Assembly: GCF_003664325.1 (NCBI RefSeq)
Contig: NZ_RCDA01000001.1
Location: 682,001 to 746,000, forward strand
Direction of reading: 5' to 3'
Origin: Alkalispirillum mobile
Lineage (GTDB): Bacteria > Pseudomonadota > Gammaproteobacteria > Nitrococcales > Halorhodospiraceae
Length of the DNA: 64,000 nt
The translations under genes and the position numbers were made by a program. Position 1 is the stretch's first letter. Every line of letters starts with the position of its first letter. Under the pieces are notes generated by a model. The model saw only the letters and a list, made by a program, of their open reading frames with translations, was not told where the DNA came from and made no database searches. Below are positions 8,714 to 17,602 of the stretch, piece by piece.

Positions 8714-10680
8714 AGACATCCCCCCGCCCGCCGACGCCATTGCCCCGGCAGTCACAGGCATGGATGCTGGGCACCCTGGCGCTGGTGGGGGCGGCACACG
8801 CCCCCTACCTGCCCCTGTGGATCAGTCTGGGCGCGCTCGCCTGCGGCCTGTGGTCCTGGGTCAACCTGAACCGCTGGCGCCGCCTCCCACCCCGCACCCT
8901 GCGCTTTGCCCTCACGCTGTTGGCCATTGGCGGGGTTTACCTCAGTTACGGTGAGCTGCTCGGCCAGGAGGCCGGCACCGCCCTGCTCCTGTGCATGAGC
9001 GCGCTGAAGTTGCTGGAGCTGCGCAGCCGGCGCGATGCGATCCTGCTGATCGGGCTCGGCTTTTTCCTGGTTGGCACCCAGTTCCTGCGCTCGCAGGAGC
9101 TCCCCATGGCGTTCTACCTCGGGTTCTGCACCCTCGGGCTGATCATCAGCCTGATGGGCACCACCCGCGAGAGCGCACCCCGCCACCCGCTCGCCCACGT
9201 GCCACAGGCCGGGGCCATCCTGCTCCAGGCCCTGCCCCTGGCCGCCTTGCTGTTTTTCCTGTTCCCGCGCCTGGATGGACCGTTGTGGGCCATGCCGGAG
9301 GACGACCAGGCTGCCATGACGGGGCTGAGCGACAGCATGGAGCCGGGCAGCATCGGCGAGCTCGCCCAGTCGGATGCGGTGGCCTTCCGCGTGGAGTTCG
9401 ACGGCGACCATCCACAGGCCCCGCAACGCTACTGGCGCGGCCCGGTGTTCGAGGCCTATGACGGCCGTCGCTGGCAAAAGCACGATCAACTCCATGACAT
9501 GACCGAGGCGGCGACCACGGCGGACGACGTCGACAAGTGGCGCTACACCATTACCCTCGAGCCGCACGGCCAGCCCTGGCTGTTCGGCCTGGATCTGCCC
9601 GTCGACCTGGACCTGAACGGGGCCCGGACCCGTGGCGGCCAGACGTGGGAGCGGGACAGGGAGGTCAACCGCCGGATCCGCTACCAGGGTGAAAGCGCAC
9701 TGGATTACGCGCTCGGCGGCTCGCTGGATGACCAGCGCCGCGAGGTCAACCAGCACCTGGAGGGCGACCGCCACCCGGAAACCGTCGCCCTGGCGCAGGG
9801 TTGGCTGGAGGAGACCGAGGACCCGCAGGCCCTGCTCGGCCACGCGATCAGTTTCTTCCGGGAGCAATCGTTCGGGTACACCCTGAGCCCGCCGCTGATG
9901 CAGGCCGACATGGTCGATGAATTCCTGTTCGAACACCAACAGGGCTTCTGCGAGCATTTTGCCGCGGCGTTCGCGGTGATGATGCGCGCTGTGGGTGTCC
10001 CCACCCGCGTGGTCACCGGCTACCTGGGCGGCGAGATGAACCCGGCCGGCGACTACATGATCGTCCGCCAGTCCGATGCCCATGCCTGGAACGAGGTCTG
10101 GCTCGAAGGGGAAGGCTGGGTGCGGGTCGACCCCACCGTGCTGGCCGCCCCGACGCGCCTGGACGAGGGCCTGGAGGCGTCGGTGAGCGACCCCGACAGC
10201 GTGCCCGCGATGGCGCGTTTCGACGCCTCCTGGCTGCGCGGGCTGCAACTGCGCTGGGATGCGGTGAACATGACCTGGCACCGCTGGATGCTCGGCTACG
10301 GGCCGGAGATGCAACGCCAGTGGTTGGAGCGGCTCGGGCTGACCAGCTGGCAACAGGCGGTCATGGCACTGGGTGGCGCACTGGTCGCCCTGTCACTGCT
10401 GCTGGCCTGGATCACCCTCTACCGCGGGGCGCCCCGTCCGTCCGACCCGGCGGTACGCGCCTGGCAGAAGCTGACCCGGAAACTGGGCCGGAAGGGCCTG
10501 CCCCCGCAACCCGCAGAACCGCCCAACCGCTATGCCCAACGAGTGGCCCGGGCACGTCCCGACCTGGCCCCTGGCATCTTGCAACTGGCGCGGCTTTACC
10601 AGCAATATCGGTACGAACCGGCGCCTAGGGAGGCGGACCTGCGCGCCCTCCGGGAGGGGGTGCGAAAACTGCGCCCCTGA
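8710..10680 (+). CDS. TgpA-like membrane transglutaminase (DUF3488 + transglutaminase core)
   Basis: A 656-residue protein of the TgpA type. Residues about 15-180 hold several membrane helices (DUF3488). A periplasmic transglutaminase-like domain follows with the catalytic triad visible as C414 (GFCEHF), H458 (DAHAWNEVW) and D474 (RVDPT). A last helix at about 555-575 precedes a DUF4129-like cytoplasmic tail. TgpA of Pseudomonas aeruginosa is an essential periplasmic transglutaminase-like protein; the substrate here is unknown. The GTG start overlaps the DUF58 stop by 4 bases. It is the third gene of the MoxR operon. Confidence 0.92.
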   Translation: MKTSPRPPTPLPRQSQAWMLGTLALVGAAHAPYLPLWISLGALACGLWSWVNLNRWRRLPPRTLRFALTLLAIGGVYLSYGELLGQEAGTALLLCMSALKLLELRSRRDAILLIGLGFFLVGTQFLRSQELPMAFYLGFCTLGLIISLMGTTRESAPRHPLAHVPQAGAILLQALPLAALLFFLFPRLDGPLWAMPEDDQAAMTGLSDSMEPGSIGELAQSDAVAFRVEFDGDHPQAPQRYWRGPVFEAYDGRRWQKHDQLHDMTEAATTADDVDKWRYTITLEPHGQPWLFGLDLPVDLDLNGARTRGGQTWERDREVNRRIRYQGESALDYALGGSLDDQRREVNQHLEGDRHPETVALAQGWLEETEDPQALLGHAISFFREQSFGYTLSPPLMQADMVDEFLFEHQQGFCEHFAAAFAVMMRAVGVPTRVVTGYLGGEMNPAGDYMIVRQSDAHAWNEVWLEGEGWVRVDPTVLAAPTRLDEGLEASVSDPDSVPAMARFDASWLRGLQLRWDAVNMTWHRWMLGYGPEMQRQWLERLGLTSWQQAVMALGGALVALSLLLAWITLYRGAPRPSDPAVRAWQKLTRKLGRKGLPPQPAEPPNRYAQRVARARPDLAPGILQLARLYQQYRYEPAPREADLRALREGVRKLRP

Positions 10681-10714
10681 CCGCCTGCCGAAGACAGCCA
10701 GGAGCTCCGCGCCC

Positions 10715-11428
10715 ATGCACGACACCCCTTGGCTTATCGCCCATCGCGGCGACATTGAAAGGCACACAGAGAATACCCTGCCCGCCTTTCGCTCCGCCCT
10801 GGACAGGGGGGCGGACGGTATCGAGCTGGACGTTCAGTTCACGGCGGATGGCACACCGGTGGTCTTTCACGACCGGGACCTGCGCCGTATCACCGGACAA
10901 CGCGGGTGCCTGGCGGAGATCGAAGACGCGGAGTTGGCCCGCCGGGGGCTACGCCCCGGCCCGGCACAGGCGGAACAGTTCCACCTCCCCACGCTCAGTG
11001 AGGCCTGTAAGCTGTTGGCCGGTACCAACACCCCGGTGTTCGTCGAAATCAAGACCAATGCACTGGCCCACCATCGCATCCCGCACGCGGTGGACCGGGT
11101 GCTGCAGGACAGCGTGCTCATCGCCAGCCAACGGGTGATCATCAGTTTTAACGACAGTGCGCTGCAGGTAGCCCGGTCGCATGCCCGCGTAGCGGTGGGC
11201 TGGGTCTTGCAGGACTGGGATATCACCTGCCGGGAGCGGGCCGAGGCGCTGAAACCGGACTGGCTCTTCTGTGACGAGCAGTTACTACCGCCTGGCCCGG
11301 CACCGTTATGGACCGGCCCATGGGCATGGGCAATTTACGAGATTAATGAAGCGGGACCGGCCGCAGCGCTGGCACGCCGAGGCGTGAAGGCGGTGGAAAC
11401 GGGAAGGCTGTCGGCCTGGTACCGATGA
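10715..11428 (+). CDS. Glycerophosphodiester phosphodiesterase (UgpQ-like)
   Basis: A 237-residue GDPD-family enzyme that hydrolyses deacylated phospholipids to glycerol-3-phosphate and an alcohol. The catalytic pattern is visible: HRG at about residues 10-12, ENT, then GIELDVQ and VVFHD. There is no signal peptide, so it acts in the cytoplasm as UgpQ does. The ATG at 10715 gives the family N-terminus and has GGAG about 11 bases upstream. It follows the transglutaminase gene by 34 bases and may share its transcript, though no functional link is evident. Confidence 0.92.
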   Translation: MHDTPWLIAHRGDIERHTENTLPAFRSALDRGADGIELDVQFTADGTPVVFHDRDLRRITGQRGCLAEIEDAELARRGLRPGPAQAEQFHLPTLSEACKLLAGTNTPVFVEIKTNALAHHRIPHAVDRVLQDSVLIASQRVIISFNDSALQVARSHARVAVGWVLQDWDITCRERAEALKPDWLFCDEQLLPPGPAPLWTGPWAWAIYEINEAGPAAALARRGVKAVETGRLSAWYR

Positions 11429-11449
11429 CACCAGGCCGAGGGCCGATGC

Positions 11450-11475
11450 GCCCGGGGCGCTCACCCGCCCCGGGC
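11450..11475. terminator. GC-rich hairpin between convergent genes
   Basis: GCCCGGGGC and GCCCCGGGC form a 9-bp perfect stem with an 8-base loop between the convergent glycerophosphodiesterase and iscR genes. There is no T tract on either strand, so it may be a weak or bidirectional 3'-end hairpin and not a full intrinsic terminator. Another 9-bp inverted repeat (TCGGCCTGG / CCAGGCCGA, 11411-11439) overlaps the diesterase stop. Confidence 0.4.
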
Positions 11476-11511
11476 CCACTCCGGCCCACGTCGTAGCGGA
11501 CTGAGGCCCCC

Positions 11512-11985
11512 TCAGCGCACGCTGCGGCGACGGTCCGCCAGCGGCTGCTCGGTCAACCCCTGGCGCTCCGCAACCCGGCGGACAGCCGGCTCCTGCGCCA
11601 ACTGCGCCAGCGTGATGCCGTTCAGGAAGTCGTAGATCTGCCGGCTGAGGTCCATCCAAAGATCATGGGTCAGGCAGCGCTCACCCTCCTGGCAGTCACC
11701 ACGGCCTTTGCACCGCGTGGCGTCGACATTCTCGTCCACCGCAGTGATGATGTCCGCCACCGTGATCTGGTCCGCCGGCTGTGCCAAGCGATAGCCGCCC
11801 CCCGGGCCACGAACGCCCGAGACCAAGGAGTGCTTGCGCAGGCGCGCGAACAGCTGCTCCAGGTAGGACAGCGAGATCCCCTGAGACTCGGAGATATCCG
11901 CCAGGGTAACCGGCCCCTGCCCCTCGTGCAGCGCCAGGTCCATCATGGCTGTGACCGCGTAGCGGCCCTTGGTCGATAGCTTCAT
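11512..11985 (-). CDS. iscR: Rrf2-family iron-sulphur regulator IscR
   Basis: A 157-residue winged-helix regulator. The N-terminal [18 protein letters not shown] and the recognition-helix region [14 protein letters not shown] are diagnostic. Three cysteines in [14 protein letters not shown] (near 92, 98 and 104) plus the following His are the IscR [2Fe-2S] ligands, so it should sense cluster status and not simply be a generic Rrf2 protein. Unusually it is not followed by iscSUA: the next gene downstream is convergent. A strong sigma70-type promoter lies directly upstream. Confidence 0.92.
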   Translation of the reverse strand: MKLSTKGRYAVTAMMDLALHEGQGPVTLADISESQGISLSYLEQLFARLRKHSLVSGVRGPGGGYRLAQPADQITVADIITAVDENVDATRCKGRGDCQEGERCLTHDLWMDLSRQIYDFLNGITLAQLAQEPAVRRVAERQGLTEQPLADRRRSVR

Positions 11986-12033
11986 TACAACCTTCCCGTA
12001 TATCTAGCAAGAAACGCCAAAAACCATTCGTCT

Positions 12034-12062
12034 TTTATAGGCACTAAACCCAGCCGCGTCAA
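12034..12062 (-). promoter_or_regulatory. Sigma70-type promoter of iscR
   Basis: On the minus strand TTGACG (12062-12057) and TATAAA (12039-12034) are separated by exactly 17 bases, near consensus. The predicted start is near 12027, about 40 bases before the iscR ATG. It lies between the DUF1249 gene and iscR, so iscR can be transcribed alone. I saw no clear IscR operator. Confidence 0.75.
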
Positions 12063-12100
12063 GGGAAATTAGCGGCGCCTACGGTTTGCGCGTATGCCGC

Positions 12101-12541
12101 TCAGGCGGTGGGCGAACCAAAGCGATGCCCCTCGCCCAGGCAGAACCGGAGCCAACGGTTGAGGAAGCGATTCGCACGCCAGCGCCATTCCAGCGAGGGC
12201 CCCTGCTCCCGGGCCTGGCCACGGCGGCCGCGGCCGACCACTTCCGCCACCCGGGCATCGTAATAGATGCGAATCCGCAGGGCCGGTAGCGTCTCCCCGG
12301 CCGGGGCTTCTTCTGCCAGGAACTGATGTGTCAGGTAGTACGTCCGCGTATAAGGGGTGGATTCGAGCAACTCCACGTGCAACGCCGCCCCCTTGGCCAG
12401 CGGGCTGACACGGCAGACCCCTTCGCCATCCTCTGGCAGCAACCGCCTCAGAAAGAGGTAATTGGACTCGTAAAGCTCCATCAGACCGCCGAAGCTCGGC
12501 CCGGTGGACTGGGTCTCTAGGATGGCTGGTGAACGCATCAT
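12101..12541 (-). CDS. DUF1249 family protein (YqiB-like)
   Basis: A 146-residue soluble protein of the DUF1249/YqiB family, whose function is not established. The recognisable core is MELYESNYLFLRRLLP at about residue 21, then an acidic beta region and a C-terminal WRANRFLNRWLRFCL segment, as in YqiB. Two adjacent ATG codons (12541 and 12538) are possible starts, with only a weak ribosome site; an internal ATG at the MELYESN segment is a third option. It lies upstream of iscR on the same strand but iscR has its own promoter. Confidence 0.82.
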   Translation of the reverse strand: MMRSPAILETQSTGPSFGGLMELYESNYLFLRRLLPEDGEGVCRVSPLAKGAALHVELLESTPYTRTYYLTHQFLAEEAPAGETLPALRIRIYYDARVAEVVGRGRRGQAREQGPSLEWRWRANRFLNRWLRFCLGEGHRFGSPTA

Positions 12542-12862
12542 AGCTCACGATGCTACCACATGCTGCAACCCGGTACGGCCGCAACGGCGGGCGCCCTGAG
12601 CGCAGCACGCCTCCCTGTCAGCGCTACCAGACCGGCGGCAATGGCGTGCCTGCCTCAGGAAAGGCCCAAGGTTAATAAGCGCTGAGCAACCCCATGATTA
12701 GCGTCGAGGCACTTTACAATTACCCCCATTCAGCCATGACTAACCACCCCAATACTGCCCACAAGCCCCTCTAAATCCCGCTGTGATCCGCCTATCCACG
12801 ACCTGGCATAGCGCTTGCTTTCCTTTAATACCACCTCATGCAATTAGGTCTGGAGGAGCGCT
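12542..12862 (+). other. Intergenic region upstream of the PEP-CTERM gene
   Basis: About 320 bases without a gene between divergent DUF1249 and PEP-CTERM genes, visibly less GC-rich in its right half. It holds the sigma54-type promoter listed separately. The 6-mer AGCGCT occurs three times (near 12679, 12810 and 12857); this may be chance. I see no RNA gene and no open frame of convincing composition. Confidence 0.6.
12804..12818 (+). promoter_or_regulatory. Sigma54 (-24/-12) promoter of the PEP-CTERM gene
   Basis: TGGCAT at 12804-12809 and TTGC at 12815-12818 form a sigma54 promoter with the invariant GG and GC 12 bases apart. The predicted start is near 12830, followed by GGAGGAG and the ATG at 12863. 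Sigma54 control with PrsK/PrsR is known for PEP-CTERM genes, so the pairing is expected; the activator gene is not in this window unless it is the NifA-like protein at 47.5 kb, which is unlikely. Confidence 0.8.
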
Positions 12863-13573
12863 ATGAAACACAAGCTTACCGCGCCGTTGACTATTGTTGG
12901 CATCGCCATTGTCACCTATGGCTTGCCGGCACAGGCAGACATTGTCACGCTGGGCTTCGAGGAGTTTGGGGCCATCGATGGAAATGAAGCTGTCGGGGAC
13001 TTTTACGCAGGCGGCACCAACGAGGCTGGCATCACCGGCCCGGATTATGGCATCACGTTCTCAGAAAACGCCTTGGCATTGACATCCCAGACAACGAATG
13101 AACCCGGGGCTGACGGCAACTTCGAAAACAATCCGGTGGGCGACAACATCCTTTTCTTCCTCGGCGGCGAGGCCGCGACCATGAATGTCGCCGGTGGCTT
13201 TGAAACCGGATTCTCCTTCTATTACACATCGTCCGAACAGGCTTTCGTCAATGTCTATGACGAGCCTGACGGACAAGGGAACATACTCCAATCTCTCGAC
13301 TTATCGCAAAATTGGCAGGACGCCAATTGCACGGACACCGCGAGCACGGACTTCTGCAACTTCAACCCTGTGGGGGTGGAGTTCGATGGGGTTGCCCAAT
13401 CAGTGGACTTCGGTGGCACCATCAACCAAGTCGGTTATGACGCCATCACGCTTGGTACCGATGTCCCCGGCGACCCCACGGAAGTGCCCGAGCCCGCCAC
13501 CTTGACGCTCTTCGCAACGGGCCTGTTGGGCCTGATGGGGCTGACCTTCCTGCGACGGCGCCCTGTGAGCTGA
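12863..13573 (+). CDS. PEP-CTERM sorting-domain exported protein
   Basis: A 236-residue secreted protein. A signal peptide (about residues 1-25, ending PAQA) is followed by an acidic Gly/Asn-rich beta domain with two cysteines in CTDTASTDFC. The C-terminus is a full PEP-CTERM signal: VPEPATL, a hydrophobic helix and a final RRRPVS. Such proteins are processed by exosortase EpsH and are linked to exopolysaccharide and biofilm. Exosortase is not in the window. The central domain is not assigned. GGAGGAG lies 5 bases before the ATG. Codon use and base composition are softer than in the flanking housekeeping genes. Confidence 0.9.
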   Translation: MKHKLTAPLTIVGIAIVTYGLPAQADIVTLGFEEFGAIDGNEAVGDFYAGGTNEAGITGPDYGITFSENALALTSQTTNEPGADGNFENNPVGDNILFFLGGEAATMNVAGGFETGFSFYYTSSEQAFVNVYDEPDGQGNILQSLDLSQNWQDANCTDTASTDFCNFNPVGVEFDGVAQSVDFGGTINQVGYDAITLGTDVPGDPTEVPEPATLTLFATGLLGLMGLTFLRRRPVS

Positions 13574-13671
13574 CCCGGCCACGGGAGTTCCCCCCCACGC
13601 CGGCCGGGCCCGGATCCGCGGGGCCGGCTGGCACCCACCAACCGAGCGCCCGTCGGCACCCGCTCCATCCG

Positions 13672-13703
13672 CCGACCCCCTCGCCCAATTTCGAGGGGGT
13701 CGG
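13672..13703. terminator. Strong 12-bp hairpin between convergent genes
   Basis: CCGACCCCCTCG and CGAGGGGGTCGG form a perfect 12-bp stem with an 8-base loop, between the 3' ends of the PEP-CTERM gene and ppsR. No T run follows on either strand, so termination is probable but not certain. Confidence 0.5.
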
Positions 13704-13753
13704 CCCTGCCGCGCCCCGAAGATCGGCCCTGGGCTGGAAAACCGGGGACACTT

Positions 13754-14578
13754 CTAATAGAGTCGCCGCTCCAGCTTGGCCTCGTGGATGATCTTGGTCG
13801 CGATCTCCTCGATGGACATGGTGGTGGTATTGACGAAGGAGATGCCCTCGCCCTTGAACAGGGCCTCGGCGCGAGCCACCTCGTAGCTGCACTGGCGCAG
13901 CGAGGCGTAGTCGCTGTTCGGCAACCGTCCGGAGCGGATTTTCTGCAGCCGGTCCACGTTGATGGTCAGCCCGTAGAGCTTGCGCTTGTGCTCAACGAGC
14001 TTGCGCGGCAATTTGCCGCGGGTCAGGTCATCCTGGGTCAGCGGGTAATTGGCCGCGTAAATGCCGTACTGCAGCGCCAAGTAGATACAGGTCGGGGTCT
14101 TGCCGCTGCGCGATACGGCGGTCAGGATGACGTCGGCACGGGAGTAGTGATTGGTCACTGCCCCGTCGTCGTGACTGAGCGCATAGTTCATCGCGTCGAT
14201 CCGGACGTCATACATGTTATTATCCACGACCCCGTGGGAGCGCCCGATGACGTGGCTGGACGGCATATGCAGTTCCTGCTCCAGCGGGGCGATGAAGGTA
14301 TCGAAAAAGTCGAAGAGCACGGCGTCGGTGGTCTGCATGACGCGGCGCACGTGGGCATCGACGACGGTGGAGAACACGATGGGCCGCAGGCCACTGCGCT
14401 GGCCGGCGGCGGCGATCTGTTCCACCACCTGGTTCGCCTTCTCTTCGCTATCCACGAAGGGGATGGTGCGCTGCTCGAAATCGAGCGTGAACTGGGTCAG
14501 CAGGCTGTGGCCCAGCGTTTCGGCCGTGATACCGGTGCGGTCGGAGACAAAGTATACGGTACGTCTGGCTTCGGTCAT
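13754..14578 (-). CDS. ppsR: PEP synthase regulatory protein (bifunctional kinase/pyrophosphorylase, DUF299)
   Basis: A 274-residue DUF299 protein that inactivates PEP synthase by ADP-dependent phosphorylation and reactivates it by phosphate-dependent dephosphorylation. The N-terminal VYFVSDRTGITAETLGHSL and the P-loop-like AVSRSGKTPTCIYLA at about 150 are family marks. It is divergent from ppsA, its target, which confirms the assignment. The ATG at 14578 gives the family N-terminus; a further TTG 45 bases upstream is less likely. Confidence 0.93.
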   Translation of the reverse strand: MTEARRTVYFVSDRTGITAETLGHSLLTQFTLDFEQRTIPFVDSEEKANQVVEQIAAAGQRSGLRPIVFSTVVDAHVRRVMQTTDAVLFDFFDTFIAPLEQELHMPSSHVIGRSHGVVDNNMYDVRIDAMNYALSHDDGAVTNHYSRADVILTAVSRSGKTPTCIYLALQYGIYAANYPLTQDDLTRGKLPRKLVEHKRKLYGLTINVDRLQKIRSGRLPNSDYASLRQCSYEVARAEALFKGEGISFVNTTTMSIEEIATKIIHEAKLERRLY

Positions 14579-14698
14579 TGACGATGCGGGCTCCGCTGGA
14601 ATGGGCAGCAAAAAGGTTGCCAAAGCATGCTAGCGGAATTGCCGCCACCCTGCACAGCAACCCGTAGGCAATCGCGAAACATCAAGGGGGACGCAACC

Positions 14699-17074
14699 TT
14701 GCAAGAGTATGTGGTCAACTTCGAGACCCTGGGGATGGGGGATGTGGATCGCGTAGGGGGCAAAAACGCCTCCCTGGGCGAGATGATCAGCCACCTGTCC
14801 GCAGCGGGCGTGAGCGTGCCCGGAGGCTTTGCCACCACCGCGAAGGCCTACTGGGACTTCCTGGACGAGAGTGGCCTTCGCGAGCGCATCAACGGGATGC
14901 TCGACCAGCTCGACGTCGAGGACGTGGATGCGCTGGCCAAGACCGGCGCCGAAATCCGCCAGCTGGTCATCGACACGCCCTTCCCGGCCGAGCTGGAGCA
15001 GGCCATCACCAACGCCTACCAGAAGCTGGAGGATCAAACGACCGGCGAGGCCTCCTTCGCCGTGCGCTCCTCCGCCACGGCCGAGGATCTGCCCGATGCC
15101 TCGTTCGCCGGACAGCAGGAGACCTTCCTCAACGTCCGTGGCCTGGACGGCATCATGGAGGCGGTCAAACACGTCTTTGCCTCCCTGTTCAACGACCGCG
15201 CCATCTCCTACCGGGTGCACCACGGCTTCGAGCACAGCCAGGTGGCGCTCTCCGCCGGCATCCAGCGGATGGTCCGCTCCGACATCGGTGCCGCCGGCGT
15301 CATGTTCACCATGGACACCGAGTCCGGCTTCCGGGACGTGGTGTTCATCACCTCCTCTTACGGCCTGGGCGAGACGGTGGTCCAGGGCGCGGTCAACCCG
15401 GACGAGTTCTACGTCCACAAGCCCACGCTGGAGGCCGGCCGCCCGGCCGTACTGCGCCGCAACCTCGGCAGCAAGGCCATCAAGATGGTCTACTCCGGCG
15501 ACCAGGCCCACGGCAAGACGGTCAAGACCGTGGACGTGGACGAGACTGAACGCCTGCAGTACTCGCTGACCGACGAGGAGGTGCAGGACCTGGCCCGCCA
15601 GGCGCTGATCATCGAAAAGCACTACGACCGCCCGATGGACATCGAGTGGGGCAGAGATGGCCAGGACGGCAAGCTCTACATCCTGCAGGCACGCCCCGAG
15701 ACCGTGAAAAGCCGCGACGGCGGCCAGACGCTGGAGCGCTTCCATCTCAAGGCCCGCGGCGACGTCCTGGTCACCGGCCGCGCCATCGGTCAGCGCATCG
15801 GCGCCGGCCCCGCCCGGGTGGTGGACGGCATCGCCGATATGAACAAGGTCAAGGCCGGTGACGTCCTGGTCACCGACATGACCGACCCGGACTGGGAGCC
15901 CATCATGAAGCGGGCCTCCGCCATCGTCACCAACCGCGGCGGCCGTACCTGCCACGCGGCGATCATCGCCCGCGAACTGGGCATCCCGGCCATTGTGGGC
16001 ACAGGCGAGGGCACCGACCGGATCAAGGATGGCCACGAGGTCACCGTCTCCTGCGCCGAGGGCGATACCGGTTACATCTATTCCGGCAAGCAGGACTACG
16101 AAGTCCGCGAGATCGCCCTGGACAAGCTCCCCGAGCTGCCCTTCAAGATCATGATGAACGTGGGCAACCCGGACCGTGCCTTCGACTTCGCCAGCCTGCC
16201 CAACGCCGGCATCGGCCTGGCGCGCCTGGAGTTCATCATCAACCGGATGATCGGCATCCACCCGAAGGCGCTGCTTGAGTTCGACCAGCAGGACGAGAAC
16301 CTCAAGCAGGTGATCCGCACCCAGGCCGCCGGCTACAGCGACCCGGTGCAGTTCTACATCGACAAGCTGGCCGAGGGTATCTCCACCCTTGCTGCTGCCT
16401 TCACCCCCAAGCCGGTGATCGTGCGGCTGTCCGATTTCAAGTCCAACGAGTACGCCAACCTGATCGGCGGCGAGCAGTACGAGCCCGACGAGGAAAACCC
16501 CATGCTGGGCTTCCGCGGCGCCTCGCGCTACACCGCGGACAACTTCCGCGACTGCTTCGCCCTGGAGTGCAAAGCGCTCAAGAAGGTGCGCGACGAGATG
16601 GGCCTGGACAACGTCTGGATCATGGCGCCCTTCGTGCGTACCGTCGAGGAAGGCAAGGGCGTACTGGCCGAACTGGAGCGCAACGGCCTGAAGAAGGGCG
16701 AGAACGGGCTCAAGGTCATCATGATGTGCGAGCTGCCCTCCAACGCCCTGCTGGCCGACGAGTTCCTGGAGCACTTCGATGGCTTCTCCATCGGCTCCAA
16801 CGACCTCACCCAGCTCACCCTGGGCCTGGACCGCGACTCCAGCCTGATCGCGCACCTGTTCGAGGAGCGCGATGCGGCGGTCAAGAAGCTGCTGTCCATG
16901 GCCATCCAGAGCGCCCGCCGTGCCGGCAAGTACGTGGGCATCTGCGGCCAGGGCCCGTCTGACCACCCCGACCTCGCCCGCTGGCTGATGGACGAGGGTA
17001 TCGAAAGTGTCTCTTTGAACCCCGATTCGGTGGTGGAGACCTGGCTCTACCTGGCCGGGGAAGAAGCCCAATAG
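14699..17074 (+). CDS. ppsA: Phosphoenolpyruvate synthase
   Basis: A 791-residue enzyme converting pyruvate + ATP to PEP + AMP + phosphate for gluconeogenesis. The ATP-grasp part holds [11 protein letters not shown] near the N-terminus and [20 protein letters not shown]; the phosphohistidine domain has [15 protein letters not shown] with the catalytic His at 419 (421 in E. coli); the C-terminal PEP/pyruvate barrel ends with a GICGQGPSD motif. The start is taken as TTG at 14699, preceded by AAGGGGG at 8 bases; it gives almost the E. coli length (792). An ATG 72 bases upstream would add unrelated residues. A good terminator follows. Confidence 0.94.
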   Translation: MQEYVVNFETLGMGDVDRVGGKNASLGEMISHLSAAGVSVPGGFATTAKAYWDFLDESGLRERINGMLDQLDVEDVDALAKTGAEIRQLVIDTPFPAELEQAITNAYQKLEDQTTGEASFAVRSSATAEDLPDASFAGQQETFLNVRGLDGIMEAVKHVFASLFNDRAISYRVHHGFEHSQVALSAGIQRMVRSDIGAAGVMFTMDTESGFRDVVFITSSYGLGETVVQGAVNPDEFYVHKPTLEAGRPAVLRRNLGSKAIKMVYSGDQAHGKTVKTVDVDETERLQYSLTDEEVQDLARQALIIEKHYDRPMDIEWGRDGQDGKLYILQARPETVKSRDGGQTLERFHLKARGDVLVTGRAIGQRIGAGPARVVDGIADMNKVKAGDVLVTDMTDPDWEPIMKRASAIVTNRGGRTCHAAIIARELGIPAIVGTGEGTDRIKDGHEVTVSCAEGDTGYIYSGKQDYEVREIALDKLPELPFKIMMNVGNPDRAFDFASLPNAGIGLARLEFIINRMIGIHPKALLEFDQQDENLKQVIRTQAAGYSDPVQFYIDKLAEGISTLAAAFTPKPVIVRLSDFKSNEYANLIGGEQYEPDEENPMLGFRGASRYTADNFRDCFALECKALKKVRDEMGLDNVWIMAPFVRTVEEGKGVLAELERNGLKKGENGLKVIMMCELPSNALLADEFLEHFDGFSIGSNDLTQLTLGLDRDSSLIAHLFEERDAAVKKLLSMAIQSARRAGKYVGICGQGPSDHPDLARWLMDEGIESVSLNPDSVVETWLYLAGEEAQ

Positions 17075-17102
17075 GCTGACCCCGACCCAGAGCCGCACTG
17101 AG

Positions 17103-17133
17103 AGGGCGCCTCAAAAGGGCGCCCTTTCTTTTT
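17103..17133 (+). terminator. Intrinsic terminator after ppsA
   Basis: AGGGCGCC and GGCGCCCT form an 8-bp stem with a 7-base loop, followed by TTCTTTTT. It lies 28 bases after the ppsA stop. Confidence 0.85.
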
Positions 17134-17134
17134 G

Positions 17135-17170
17135 TGCGCCGCCGGCTTTTTATGCGCCGCCGGCCTTTGT
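17135..17170. repeat. 18-bp tandem duplication after the ppsA terminator
   Basis: TGCGCCGCCGGC followed by a T-rich tail occurs twice in tandem with an 18-base period (17135-17152 and 17153-17170). The first 12 bases are identical and the tails differ slightly. It is a local duplication next to the terminator; no function is evident. Confidence 0.6.
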
Positions 17171-17217
17171 GCCCGCTCACGTAGACCCCTCCCATAAACC
17201 CTTGGAGCGGCCTGTGG

Positions 17218-17436
17218 TCAGCGCCGCCCCGCCGGCTGAATCACCAGCCAATCATCCAGCAGGTCCGCGGGCAGCGTGCTCATGTTGTAGCGCTCCGAAA
17301 GCTGCGCCTTCACCTCGGCCAGAGCCTCGGTCTGGTCCTCCGCCTCCACGGTGAAGGTTTCATCGGCCAGCTTCCCCAGCGAGGCATGGGCATCCTCCAT
17401 CGCCCCGGGCTTAATATAGGCGTTCCAGCGGCTCAT
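17218..17436 (-). CDS. Small hypothetical protein, 72 residues
   Basis: An acidic 72-residue protein with no membrane segment or signal peptide and no Cys. The segment KLADETFTVEAEDQTEALAEVKAQL suggests a small alpha/beta fold. I do not recognise a family. GGAGG lies 8 bases before the ATG, and GC3 is high as in neighbouring genes, so it looks real. It faces away from glcD across a 165-base gap and ends near ppsA on the opposite strand. Confidence 0.65.
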   Translation of the reverse strand: MSRWNAYIKPGAMEDAHASLGKLADETFTVEAEDQTEALAEVKAQLSERYNMSTLPADLLDDWLVIQPAGRR

Positions 17437-17553
17437 AAGACTATCCTCCAGCGCCAGATGGTCTAATCAGTATAGAGAAAGGCTGCTGCCCTTTGGGTCA
17501 TTTTGACCCCAACGGGCCCGAGCGGGTTTCACATCTCGGTCCGATTCCTGATA

Positions 17554-17570
17554 AATTGGTCAGACAACTA
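17554..17570. promoter_or_regulatory. GntR/FadR-type operator upstream of glcD
   Basis: AATTGGTCAGACAACTA resembles the PdhR/GlcC/LldR consensus AATTGGT-N3-ACCAATT, with the left half perfect. It lies just downstream of a weak -10 (GATAAA, with TTTCAC 17 bases before it) and about 30 bases before the glcD start, where a repressor would act. A glycolate- or lactate-responsive GntR regulator is inferred; its gene is not in the window. Confidence 0.5.
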
Positions 17571-17602
17571 GACAATAGCCCACCGTTGAGAGACTCATCG
17601 TC

